Assembly: GCA_950106755.1 (NCBI GenBank)
Contig: OX467091.1
Span: forward strand, 19,485,538 to 19,549,537
Source: Climacium dendroides
Taxonomy: Eukaryota; Streptophyta; Bryopsida; Hypnales; Climaciaceae
Direction: 5' to 3'
DNA: 64,000 bases
In this document: positions 24,441 to 35,727 of the stretch, one piece after another
How the letters are laid out: each line of letters begins with the position of its first letter
Position numbering within the stretch: the first letter of the stretch is position 1
The notes under the pieces: generated by a model
The model's input: the letters and a program-made list of their open reading frames with translations, nothing else
The model's database searches: none
What the model was told of the DNA's origin: nothing
Translations under genes and position numbers: made by a program

Positions 24441-25239
24441 CCAGTCATTTGAGCATGTTATACCTACCTCTCCTAGACTGAAGTGCAACATTCGTTAGCA
24501 GGCTTGAAATGTCTCCTAAAATAATGGAACGGTGAATATGCCCCGCCCTTATGCTTGTATTCGCAACTTTACCTTGATGGATGATTGAAAAGGACGCTGC
24601 ATGCAAGGAATCTATGAAGATAAAATGACATGAGTTACTTTTCATATTAATTGCCCCGTCTTCATTCTTCAAAAAGGAACCGTATTGTAATGATAAAAGA
24701 TGTTATGAGTGACAAGGTGAAGATGACATGCCATCACTCAGTCAATTATAGCTGCCAATTTCTCAGTCACTGTGACTCATAAATTTGTGGTCTAATGGTT
24801 ACAATTTTGTTTAGAATATGAAGGATTGAGAAACAACACAGAGTAACAAATGGATGTAGAGATGCCTAAGAATAGCTAGGAACTTTAAAACTTGGTGTTA
24901 ACTTGTTGAATTTTGGAAAAAATAGTATCCTACATGGCCTTAAAGAATGCGCATGCATTCTTTAATCCAACCCTCTTTTAACCCTTGAAGGACGCTCGAG
25001 GACCAAAAGTGTGTGCTGGATGACTTCATTGTTCACTATAAAAACAAAGAATTCCTTTGCACTTACCACACTGTCATTGCTTATAGCACACTTGTCTCTC
25101 ATTCAAACTATTTGACCTCCTTTGTCTAACAAGGAGTCACAGTAAATGAGTAAAGGAATTCAATTGTATAGTAAAATCATACATGTAAGCTTAACAAATT
25201 ATAAAATTTATTTCTCGTTGAGATCATCTCAAAGGTCAA
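24441..25239. other. Spacer with no recognisable gene
   Basis: A 75-codon minus-strand frame (24445-24672) is unrecognised. A short inverted pair GAATGCGCATGCATTC occurs near 24947. Nothing else supported. Confidence 0.5.
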
Positions 25240-25461
25240 AACTGGATTCCAGTACCGAGTATGAAAATGCCTAAATTACTGTGCCATCCTAGATTTTGCA
25301 GTTGCCCAACTGGATTCCAGTACCGAGCATGAAAATGCCTAAATTACTGCGCCATCCTAGATTTTTCCAGTTGCGACTCCATTCCCAACTGGATTTCAGT
25401 ACCGAATGTGAAAATGCCTAAATTACAGCGCCATCCTAGATTTTGCAGTTGCGACTCCATC
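25240..25461. repeat. Three tandem copies, 68-79 bp
   Basis: Copies start near 25240, 25308 and 25387, each beginning ACTGGATTCCAGTACCGA or close variants and containing GCCATCCTAGATTTT. Units differ by small indels. No coding potential seen. Confidence 0.85.
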
Positions 25462-25560
25462 CAAGAAGAATTCAACAGAATTTTTTTTTAAAAATTTGGG
25501 TGCTGTACACACATGTACGTATGCATGGTTCGCGTCTACGACGCATAAGTTCAGAGTGAC

Positions 25561-26039
25561 CCAAAAAATGAAATTCTAGAGTTTAATTTGGCGAAGGTGA
25601 TTGATTTTGATCAATCAGATTCTGGCGTTCAGGCGTTGATGAGAGGAGACTGCTCCAGCAATGTGAAGGACTTCATCGCAACTACATCACTGACACATAC
25701 AAACCTTTCAGAATTCAAAAAACATATGATTGTCCAATGCGACGAAGGCTCGGGCTTCAATCCTCTTTAGAGCTGCTTCATATCGTATTTGACAAATAAT
25801 AATGATGCGGCAAAGAGGAATCTGATGATGATGACCAGAGGCTGAATTGCATTGTAAGCTGGGAAAGTCCTTTGTTTAATTTAGTTGAGCAATTCACGAA
25901 GTACCTGTTGAAGCATGTTGTTCCTCCACCTAATTCCCAAGAGCTCCTGGTACCTCTGGAGAAGAAGCCAGATCGATCATTAGTAAGAGGAAACGATGAA
26001 GAAACTTGGAGCTATGTAACATTCCAAATTTGGGCATAA
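25561..26039 (+). pseudogene. Broken coding remnant, unrecognised
   Basis: Two coding-like blocks lie in different frames. The first, about 25561-25770, includes KVIDFDQSDSGVQALMRGD and ends in TAG. The second, 25806-26039, starts after a TGA with CGKEESDDDDQRLN and continues through LVEQFTKYLLKHVVPPPNSQ and SLVRGNDEETWSYVTFQ to TAA. Composition and order suggest one ancestral coding sequence with a frameshift and stops, or exons with an unrecognised junction. No start codon is visible. It lies just downstream of the OTU gene but on the opposite strand. Confidence 0.35.
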
Positions 26040-26576
26040 CAAGGTTGCTTGTTTCTTTTAAGATAGGTCTAATGAGAGCTTAGAAGAACAAGGAATTCCA
26101 CGTTTACTAGGTGAACTTTGTTTCCTCAACTATGGCATTGTATCTACAGTTGCATGTACTTTGCTAACATCACAAAAGTTCTGATCTACTAATTATCGAT
26201 ACTTTCAATGTTGAATCGATGATTAATTGATTCGGTATATACTAAAACGTCATTATGCCAATGTCAAAAGAAAGACTAAATCAACATTGTAATTACATCA
26301 TGTTTGTAGCATTAATACATTAACTTAAAAAAATGCTAAAACTGTTGACAATCAGTGAGCAGAGACTTTTAGAGAGAATTGTGATGTACTCATCAGGCCA
26401 CTGGATTGAAATTGAAATTATCTCAACACAAGCAGTAAATTCATAAAAGGGTACAGAGTCACTTCAAAAGACCAGAGGTGCTAACTGTTCCTTAAGCTGG
26501 ACAAGGGACGATCTCTAATTCTAATGATTGTGTTTCAGCATCCAATTATCACCAACCACACCTATTCATCACAAAA

Positions 26577-29115
26577 TCAAGAGATCCTACCTCCAAGGGG
26601 GTATAATGAGTTATAGTGAACCTCCGCCCAAAAGCTCAAATATATCTCTGCAAATGACGAATTCAAAGTATTTAGCGAGATGATAAAATTCGACTTTACT
26701 TCAAATAATCGTCCACAAGGAGTTCATATCAAATTTCCCGTGTGTTAAAATGTGTTAGAGTTTCCCTCTTGACCTCACAGGGATTTGCAGCAATTCCTTA
26801 TCCTCAGCGGAAAATGAGACCACCATGGATTTGTATGTATTCCTGTGTCTCACTTTCCCCTTGGGCTGAACCTTCTCGTGTTATATATGTGATAATACTC
26901 CAAACACTTCACGTGCTTGCAATGAAACATCCATCGAGACCTTCACACAGACTTACACTCCATCTAAGAGCTAATGACTTGGTACTACTCTAGAATATTG
27001 AGCACAAGAGCATCATTATGTTTCAAAGATTAAAATTTCGTTTTTGGCGAAGTTTCCATCTCCCACCCCTCGTCACACAGATATACAACACGCAAACAAG
27101 AAAAAGGAGGGTAGAAACCTCGAGCGGATTTCCTCACAGCAGGCATAATCTCGACGAAGCAGGTGTCCTTGAAGGATGTGATCAAGGAAATTTTCACTCC
27201 ATACTGCAGTTACTCCAGAATTTGCATTTAGATTCTGTGAGAAGAAAGGCTACTGTTTTCCTGTTTCCTTCTCAAAAGACACAACTATAGTGGCATAAGA
27301 ACAAGACTGCAACCTCATAACATCTCATGGAGTTTGATAAAAGATTTTCTTGTGACTTCTGAATCCAGTGCTTTTAGGTACCAAATAACTAAAGGGTGAG
27401 AGAAAAACAAAGTTGATTGAAAGGAGTAGTAGCTTTACATAGTCGGCAGCAGCTTGCAATGTGACGTGATCACCCCATTCACCATCCCTGCTAGCGACAA
27501 ACGCATTGTTAGTGTTTCACTAACTTAAGAAACACAAATTACCTAACAAAGAAACACGAATTGTTCAGGGAGAACAACAAAAATGACGATACATACTTTG
27601 CCATTTTCGTCAGATACTCGTCATAAGACATTGGGACATATCCAGAGTATGAGCATACTGATTTCGTGAGCTGCGCTGACCACCCTAACAAGGAGGTGAA
27701 TTAGAGTTTTACATATAATTCATGTCACTTAGTTTTTCGCGTCAATGCTTCCCTATTGAAACATGCAGTAAGTGCAACACATTGGTCTATAAAGAGTGAT
27801 TCCAAGTACATAGTTATTCTGTTTGGACAACCTAGATCGATTTCCTGGTCTGGTCAAATGAGAAATCATATTACGTCAAATGTAGCCTACGTACCTGCGA
27901 AACAACATTGTCTCGCACAAACTTGTGATGCTCTGGTGATCGGTAGAGCTGGTCTGACAAAGCTCGAAACTGTCCATCATTCAAGCCACATCAAAATGGC
28001 AATTGTTGGATGAAAATTCCCCACACATACAAAGGAAAATCTAAAAGTAAGGAATGCTTAAAGAGAGTGAAATGTGCAAAGAAACGAATTGACGTACCTG
28101 ACAGTTCCCGTCGCCTGCGATTCTACGCTCGGTCAGTCCATACAGACATAATCTGTAACAACACACATCCAATCCCTATACAAATCATGAAAATAAACTT
28201 TCAACTATTAATCAAATCCCCTTTGTACTTGAATTACGAAACAAAACTAGTTCACTCACAGAAAAGCAGCCGTTGAGAATTTCAATTCTTTACCTGTCCA
28301 ACAATCGTTGATGATCTTCACTAGCAGCTTCAGCAGGTGGAATTACTCCATTTATTCTCGGAACGTGCTGCACATACAAAACCGGAAGAATATAACAATC
28401 GGTATGAGAAAATATTGAACCAAAGCACTGAACTTTAGACCAATACATGGAAACCCTAAAATTTTCATGGGACAAATACGGAAACAAAAATCCCTCTCAC
28501 AATCAACACCCCAAAATTAATCATAACACGGGGTCGAAGATGCTCACGGGAGTCGAGTCAAAATCATGCAGGCGTCTCGCAAGCTCTCGATCAACTTGAA
28601 GCTGAGCTTCAGACAGAGCCAATGCAAGTTGGTGATCTTCGTCCACCATTGGAGACGGTCTCTGCTCCGTTGAGCAGCCAACACTTAAATTACGAAAAGC
28701 CGCTGACCAAACCTCGGCCTGCACCACATCGCAGGGAGATTATCTCTGGTTCCCGGATTGCCATTCCCAGTTTACCGTCTTGCCAACAAGGAAAAGTGCA
28801 ATCTCTAATGAATTCCCCATTCCTATTGAAAAATCATCTGATACTCCCCATAAGAAAAACAAGGACAATCTCCATGTGTACGAGTTCAGTCTCAATATCA
28901 ATTGTCAAATCATCATTCGTTTTCAACGAATTTTTAATTCCACCGAGATTTTAACTGCAAACCCTAACGTACCTTACCTGCAATTGCAATTGATCGATTG
29001 CAGGAATGGTGGCATTTGATGCTTCCATTGCAGCTTCGCTATCGAACTCCTCTTGCAATGTTTGTGCAATTTTCTCATCACTGGCAACGATGCTTGTGTC
29101 ACGCGGCGCGGCCAT
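26577..29115 (-). CDS. OTU-domain deubiquitinase (plant OTU9/10/12-like), nine exons, 263 aa
   Basis: Exons on the minus strand: 29115-28978, 28718-28548, 28367-28294, 28152-28098, 27969-27895, 27670-27597, 27487-27439, 27203-27119 and 26647-26577. All junctions are GT-AG and keep phase. Marker peptides in order: HVPRINGVIPP, GDGNCQ (catalytic Asp142/Cys145), FRALSDQLYRSPEHHKFVR, GYVPMSYDEYL, DGEWGDHVTLQAAADYYGVK, ITSFKDTCFVEIMP and YLSFWAEVHYNSLYP (catalytic His251). These match the plant OTU cysteine-protease family that cleaves ubiquitin chains. The N-terminal 103 residues contain two acidic/Ala-rich helical stretches (IAQTLQEEFDSEAAMEAS; LALALSEAQLQVDRELARRL), possibly ubiquitin-interacting helices (inference). 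The last intron has an unusual GTTTCT donor. The C-terminus is uncertain: either GGRIS-stop as given, or a donor at 26590 leading to an unseen last exon. Introns are 109-471 bp. Confidence 0.88.
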
Positions 29116-32100
29116 CTGCACAACATTCTATGCAATTGTATGCGGAAATCTTCAGATCTCAAGAGATCTTGCTCTCGAAAAATGTGCAACAATCTCGTTC
29201 AGAAAATTCGAACTCATAAGATGATAAAAAATCGGAATTCTTCATCGGGGTGTGCGATGGGTGCAAGAGGAGAATAGGAAATTGTTGGCTGGGAAAATTT
29301 TAAGAAAGTGAGGGTGTCAATTATTTCAAAATTGGACTTTAAAGTTTTAGGTTGCTTTTAGTTTGACAAGAAGCCAAAGCTAGTTCTAAAATGTTGTTTC
29401 TCTCAACTCACATGGATGGAAGTATGAAACTTGTCAAAGGCAATTTTGACTTTAAAAAACTTGCAAAACTCATTTACAATTCTGATACAACATGGACCCT
29501 TGTTTTTAGGGTATTTTAAAGATATTGAAATTAAACTATATTTGTTATAATCATCATTAGACTATACTTAAATTAGTTGTGATAACATTTCAACAAAATT
29601 GCACTACCAATTTTAAATGCAATTTTGCACACATCTTGGTATATATTGAAAGAGTAGGACCTTTCATTTGAAAAGACACATCTACCAACCGCTCTCTACT
29701 TCAAGGCACACGACAAAATTTCAAGAGTCCCGAAAGCTTCTCTATTCTACGATATAACCGGACATACTAGTCCATGGCACCCAAATATCAATCAAAGAGC
29801 CTTTGCCCTTTTTTTTGGCCCTTTTTTCTTGGATGTTGGCTATTTCAACATTTTGCACATTCTTCGTTCCAATGACAATATGTTTCAACAACAATTTTCA
29901 ACAATTGATTATTGGACACCAATTTGTTGTGTCCAAATTGATTTTATTGACCCCCCAAGTGCATGGCCTTATGGAAAAAATTCAAATTTGGCATAACAAA
30001 AGCAAAATTTAGAATGGAAAATTTGAAAGAGAAGGTGGGCAAAGAGATGAGAGTTCAAAGAAGAAGCAATTTGAAACCCTAAGAGGAATTTCATTAATTT
30101 GATTAACTACAAAAAGAAATGCGAGGTTTTGTTGATGGTGGACGTGATTGCGTTGTGGTGGTGAGTGAGTTGGATTTGATATGTTTATGTTGTTTTCAAG
30201 AATTATGTTAGCTTGATTGATAATATAGTCTTATATGTTTTTTCTTGTTCATTAGCCTTGTTTGCAAAACAATGTAAGGTATTGTAAATGTGTGTATAAG
30301 TGTACACTTGCTATTGGTAATATGTAGTGAATGTTGATTTTTCAAGGTTTTAGTTATGGGTTTGTGTAGACAATGTCAATGTTTTTTAGTAGCGAAAGTG
30401 CTATTGAAAATTGACCTACCTTTGAAATAGCTTAATTGAATGCCTTGTTTTGCATTTTGGTAGTGTAAAGCAAACAAGCAGTTGTATGTACTACTTATTG
30501 TTGTTTCCTTTGCATGAACTCTTTTTCTATTGTTCAATTTTTGATCTAGGTGTGGAAATTGAATGGGCAACCATTAATTTGGTCAAGTCATTGACATTGT
30601 TTCAAATGTGGGGCATGATTGTCTATTTTGAAGATAGGAGGAGGCATGATACGTACAAATAGAGTTGATTATAAAGAATGTGTAATATTTGTCTTGCAAA
30701 TAGAAATTAGGGTTTGATATTTGGTTGAATATATATTGATGCACAACTTCATTATAGATGTCAATTTTAAACCATTAATATTTATGATTTATGAAGCTTC
30801 ATTTGGTTGGTTTCTTGGGGTTTTAAGTTTAGTTTGTGTCAAGATTTTATGGTAGAAGTCAATGTTTCAATGGTAGAAAATTCTATCTGAAGTTGACTTA
30901 GGATATTTGACTAATTTGGTTACCAATTGATTTTGGGGAGAATATTGTGTAGCAACAAGTAGCTAGATGTAGTGTCATGAAATTTGTGCAAACTTATTTA
31001 TTCTTGTTCTTGTTGTAGGAAATCAAAATTGGTTGTTACTTTTGATAAATTCATTGGGGTGTCATCTATGTGGGACACGACTCTTAATTTAGAAGATAGA
31101 AGGAGGTATGATGAAAAGTAGAAGAATTGATAATTAGGAATAAGTATTACTTTGGTTTACATATAGAAAATTAGGGATTGATATTAAATGTTGATGTAGA
31201 GCCATGTAGAGATTCATTGTGTATGTCAATTCAAAATCAACAATCTTTGGATTGAAAATATTACATTTATATTTAGTTTTATGCAATTCTTCATCTTTTT
31301 ACTACTATCCTAAATCTTTTTTTCTAATTGAGATCTCTTTAACTAAATCATCAAGGCTAAAGTGATAGTAATGTCATCTAATTTCATTACATTCTACTAG
31401 AGCCTACAATGATTTCTATTTAGAGACTATTTCTTCTCATAGCTTGGTGCAAATGTGCCTTTGCAATAGAGATGTAAAGATACCAACTTGTTACTTTGAG
31501 ATTAGGCTTGTCGAACTAGATGAACAAAAACTAGCTAATATTTGTTTCATTTCAATTGACCACAAAATAATTGAAAGCTAAGGATGAAAGGTCAATGAAG
31601 GTTACAACAAATCATTTTTAGTTTGGAAATTATCTTGCTCATCTTTTGTTCTTTAAAAATTCTCTTTCTTTATATGGTTTGGTTTAATGTTTTTTTATTT
31701 AGATGTTTATGTTTTGAAGGATTTCAAGAATTATTGTAAACAAATATGAGAAAGATAGACATGCCTTGATTTTGAGAGAATTTTTACATATTAAAACTTA
31801 TAAAATATGGTACATTGTAATATTGTAATTGCGTAGGTTTTATAGTCAATATTTGAAACACTTATGTTTGTTGACAATTATTCACAGTGTGTGATTCTCT
31901 AGCATAAATAATTAGATTTGTTGAAGGTCTACTTTACTTTTTGGTTACCAATGTTAGACATATGTCATTTGGAGGGACAATGATGATTTGTGTTTATGTA
32001 TTAGAATATAATCTAACTATTAGTGCATATATTTTGACCAATTGACCATATATTTTGCAAAATTCTACATTTAATATCGTGTAGATTTGAAATATATATT

Positions 32101-32788
32101 TTTTAATTAAATATTTAAATTAAAAATATCACATCATAATGCTTTGACTAAGTTGGTTGTAGTTACATTAGGATTGTGTATAAAGGATTTCAATGAATTT
32201 TTCATCCTTTTCATAATGCTAGTCTAGTAAGGCTAGCTAGAATATTGAATCAAATTATTAGAAGTTTGTTATTGTTGTTTTATTTATTTTATATAAAATT
32301 CTTGAATTTTTTGAGCTATTAGAGGCTACAATATTTTTGGCCCACAATAAATAATACAATTTGGCCTAGTGATTATTACTAGGCTTTAATGTATACCTCC
32401 AAATATTTTTCATTTTGTATAGTAGCTATCAATTGTTTTAGTTTTAAACTTTCTATTTAAATGTCATAAATTATTGCACTTGTTCAATTTATTAGGTCTA
32501 AATACTATCTTATATGCCACGTCTTTTTATTTGTCATAAATAGATCAAAATTGCTACCACATCCTTGTTGAATTTATCATAATTCAATATTTTTAATCAT
32601 CCACAGGGAATTACATATTCAAGATGATGAATTTTAGGTTCAAACACATGCAATCAAAAATATGAGAAGCTCTATATAATGAGTTATTCTCAATGTACTT
32701 ATGAATAAACGTTTTTAGTTGAACAAACACGTTTTTTGTGTTTGTTCAATTGGCTTGTAGTACTAAATTTTTTTGGTTCGTATCAACT
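29116..32788. other. Spacer between the divergent OTU and SAP genes
   Basis: The OTU upstream region (29116-29300) is compositionally balanced; beyond it the DNA is AT-rich. Around 30050-30160 the sequence AAACCCTAAGAGGAATTTC resembles a plant 5' UTR and could hold the SAP leader exon, but no donor is certain. Two related ~220-bp blocks lie at 30545-30770 and 31015-31230. Confidence 0.45.
30545..31230. repeat. Diverged direct duplication (30545-30770 and 31015-31230)
   Basis: Both blocks contain GAAGATAGGAGGAGG or GAAGATAGAAGGAGG, followed by a similar AT-rich tail with AAATTAGGG. They are too diverged to date by eye. Confidence 0.5.
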
Positions 32789-33340
32789 ATGGCTCAAGAT
32801 AGTTGGAAACAAGATAAAGAAGAAACTAATTGCCAAACTCCAGAAGGACCTGTTTTGTGCAACAATAATTGTGGATTTTTTGGAAGTGTTGTTACCCTAG
32901 GGATGTGTTCCAAGTGCTATCGAGACTACATCTTGGCACAAACTGAGGCAACAACTACTAAAACTAGTGATAATCAAGCAATAACACCTCCCGAGCTTCT
33001 TCTTGGACAAAGAGGAGGCCCTCAAAGGACCCAAAGTGAGAGTTCATATTTGACAGCTCACCTTCCTGGAGGACAACAAGTAGAAGCTGGAGGCTCTTCG
33101 TCTGAGGGAGGATCTTCTGCTTCTAGTCAAGATCCATGTCGACCGCAAGCTTACCGTTGTTTTCTATGCAAAAAAAGAGTAGGTCTCACAGGGTTCAAGT
33201 GCCGTTGTGGCAATACCTTTTGTTCCTTACACCGTTACTCAGACAAACATAGTTGCACATATGATTATAAAACAGCTGGGCGAGATGCTATTGCCAAAGC
33301 CAACCCTATAGTAAAAGCTGACAAGGTTGACAAGATCTAA
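32789..33340 (+). CDS. A20/AN1 zinc-finger stress-associated protein (SAP), 183 aa
   Basis: The protein has an N-terminal A20 finger at about 24-43 (C24, C28, C40, C43; core CNNNCGFFGSVVTLGMCSKC) and a C-terminal AN1 finger at about 124-156, with all Cys/His ligands in Cx2Cx10CxCx4Cx2Hx5HxC order. It ends ANPIVKADKVDKI, the usual plant SAP tail. A Ser/Gly/Gln-rich linker joins the fingers. I chose the ATG at 32789; 17 further in-frame codons lie upstream, but TTGGCTTGTAG just before looks like the 3' end of a 5'-UTR intron, which is common in this family. The CDS is intronless. Family knowledge: plant SAPs are cytosolic/nuclear, are induced by abiotic stress, and the A20 domain can bind ubiquitin. 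No paralogue lies nearby. Confidence 0.95.
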   Translation: MAQDSWKQDKEETNCQTPEGPVLCNNNCGFFGSVVTLGMCSKCYRDYILAQTEATTTKTSDNQAITPPELLLGQRGGPQRTQSESSYLTAHLPGGQQVEAGGSSSEGGSSASSQDPCRPQAYRCFLCKKRVGLTGFKCRCGNTFCSLHRYSDKHSCTYDYKTAGRDAIAKANPIVKADKVDKI

Positions 33341-34570
33341 GTATAAGGTATCAATATAGTGAGTCACTCATCTATCAAAGGACAATGTATAGAATCCTCA
33401 GTTTCTTTGTAGAGATAGAGAAAAGATTAAAGTTTACTTGGTTACCAATATCACTCTACCAAGTAGCAAGTTGCAATGTTATACCAATGTCTTATGTAGA
33501 ATAGTTTGGCAGGCTTGTGCAACATAAGCAAGTGATATGTTCTTGTGTTTATTTCCTCCAACTACACTAACTTCTTCTAATTTAGTCTACAATTTTAGAA
33601 TTCTTCATTTTCACATTTTTGTAGGAGTGAGGATAATCAACATGGAAGAATATACCTTGCTATATTGTGGCATAAGAAAGTAATGTCCATATTTGTATAT
33701 ATGCAATGAAAAGTGTTGTAAACTTTTGGTTTTGTGAATATATTGTTTAGACAAATTGTTTATTTCTCATTGAGTGCCCTAGCAGGGTTTTCTTAAAGAA
33801 TGGTAGATGTCTTTTAGGAAATTGTGACATACTATGAAATACTTTGGTATACTATTTATGTTTTGAACTACTAAACAAACTAGTAGAAATATGATATGCT
33901 TAGACTTGAAAAATGACGACAAAAAGATCCACAACTAGTCTAATCAAGTCTATTATTTCTACTAATGATGTTTCTTCTTAAATGCAAGGAAATGTGATTC
34001 TTTTAGAAATAAGGTAGAAGACTTCTACTATTGGATTACAAGGATTTGGTTGTTTTGTTTTGTTTATTCTATTTGAAATAAATTAAACTAAGTTAAATTA
34101 AATCCAACTACATTAGTTTTTGTTGAATTTTCTATAGTTTTTTATGCAAATTTTTTTATCCACTAAAGTAGATCCATTTTACTTCACAATTTATTCTATA
34201 TTTTTAACATCAATAAGACCAAATTTGACACTTGCTAAATAACTTGGACTAAATAATTACTAATCTTCTTAGCATTCATTTTCTACAATATAAACAACAA
34301 TTTATCCATTTGTAATCATAAAGTGTTTTCTTCATACATCCTAAGATAAACTCAAATTTATCTCAAATTACCTTGGTAGATTAATGATTGTGTAATAGCA
34401 TTCTCATGTACAAGTTTTGTAATGACATATATAAACAATAGATTTTTAAGACATACAAATAAAGTGCAATTTCAAAGTGTCATTAAAGAAAATAGAATAT
34501 AGTTTAATTATTTATGTCAATAAACTAAACTAAATATAACTAAGATCAACTATTCTAGGATCAAAGGTGC
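33341..34570. other. SAP 3' region and AT-rich spacer
   Basis: The SAP 3' UTR probably ends near 33720, where TATGCAATGAAAAGTG occurs. Beyond it I see nothing. Confidence 0.45.
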
Positions 34571-34752
34571 TAGTATGTGAGCATGGACATGTGAACATGT
34601 GAGCTTTAAGCAAATCTTTGAAGGTGCTTACAATGTAAACACCTATAATATAAGTACCTACATCACAATTGCACAATTTCTATAATATAAACACCTATAA
34701 CATAGGTGTGTAGTCTTCTAGGTTCATAAGCTTGTGCTTTTAGGCTCACATA
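34571..34752. mobile_element. Short copy of the TGTGAGC-ended element
   Basis: TATGTGAGC left and GGCTCACATAA right, with the same CACCTATAATATAAG internal repeats as 13533-14076. Confidence 0.55.
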
Positions 34753-34786
34753 ATAGCAACACTCACAACAATAATGTAGAATTGAA

Positions 34787-35727
34787 GACTATTTTAACCC
34801 CTAAAGGACCATTTGTCCCCTCGGGGGACAATTTGGGTCCGGGTAGGTTTCTATTGTTTTAATTTGTAGTGAATGTTTTAGATTTTTTGAGGTTGTGGAA
34901 TTTGCTGAGAGCTTTGTGAATATATAATTTTTGTTTCAATTGGTGCCTAGGAAAAAAAGTTATGGCACAATAAGCCAAAAACAAAAGTCAACGAGGAGCA
35001 CAAAAAAATCAGAAAAAGTCAAAAAAAATTCTTAAAATATTTTTTCCTAAAATCTTACATTTTTTTTTACATTTGAAGCTTTGATTCATTCCATTTGGAC
35101 TAGTTATGAGAAAGTTATGGACAATCTTAGTTTTTTGGGCAATCTAAGCATCTTCTTGAAAAAATAACTTACAGGATTCATTTGTGAATGCAATTTTTTC
35201 AGTTTTCCAAAAAAAAATTTAAACAAGGTTAGGTTTGCTTTCTAAAACAATCTCACCGTTGGGATTATTGTGTGCCAATTCCATCTTAAAGCTATTAATG
35301 ATTTAGTTTTTCCTTCAATCTTTAACCTACTTCTACATAATAATTTTTTAATGAGTGAATTTTTATTTTGTTGTTGAATTTTTTTCCTTAGATTCTCAAC
35401 TCTACTATTCAACATAAAAACTTAGAAAATCAAAATGAATAGTGCATAAATTTTTAGTTAAAAAGATTCAAAGCCAAAAAAATCTAATCAAACAAGTTGC
35501 AAAAAAACTTGTTTTTTTCACTTTGGATGCAAATATCTTGCAATCTATGTGGTCAAATTTGATGAAATTTTTATCATATGTTTTCAAACAAATTAAATAT
35601 AAGATTCTAGAGTTGGATTTTGAAAAAACATAATTTTTTGATTTTCTTAGGTGAACGTAGCAGAAGTGATAGTTCTAAGTGGTTTTTGACAAAAAAACAC
35701 CCTCGGGGCTTTAGGGGTTAAATAGTG
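34787..35727. mobile_element. Dispersed repeat family R1, best-preserved copy, 941 bp
   Basis: Inverted ends GACTATTTTAACCCCTAAAG and CACTATTTAACCCCTAAAG (inverse of the right end). The 6-bp direct repeat ATTGAA lies outside both ends. The interior has recurring phrases such as AGTTATGAGAAAGTTATGG. Superfamily is not assigned; no transposase. Confidence 0.6.
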
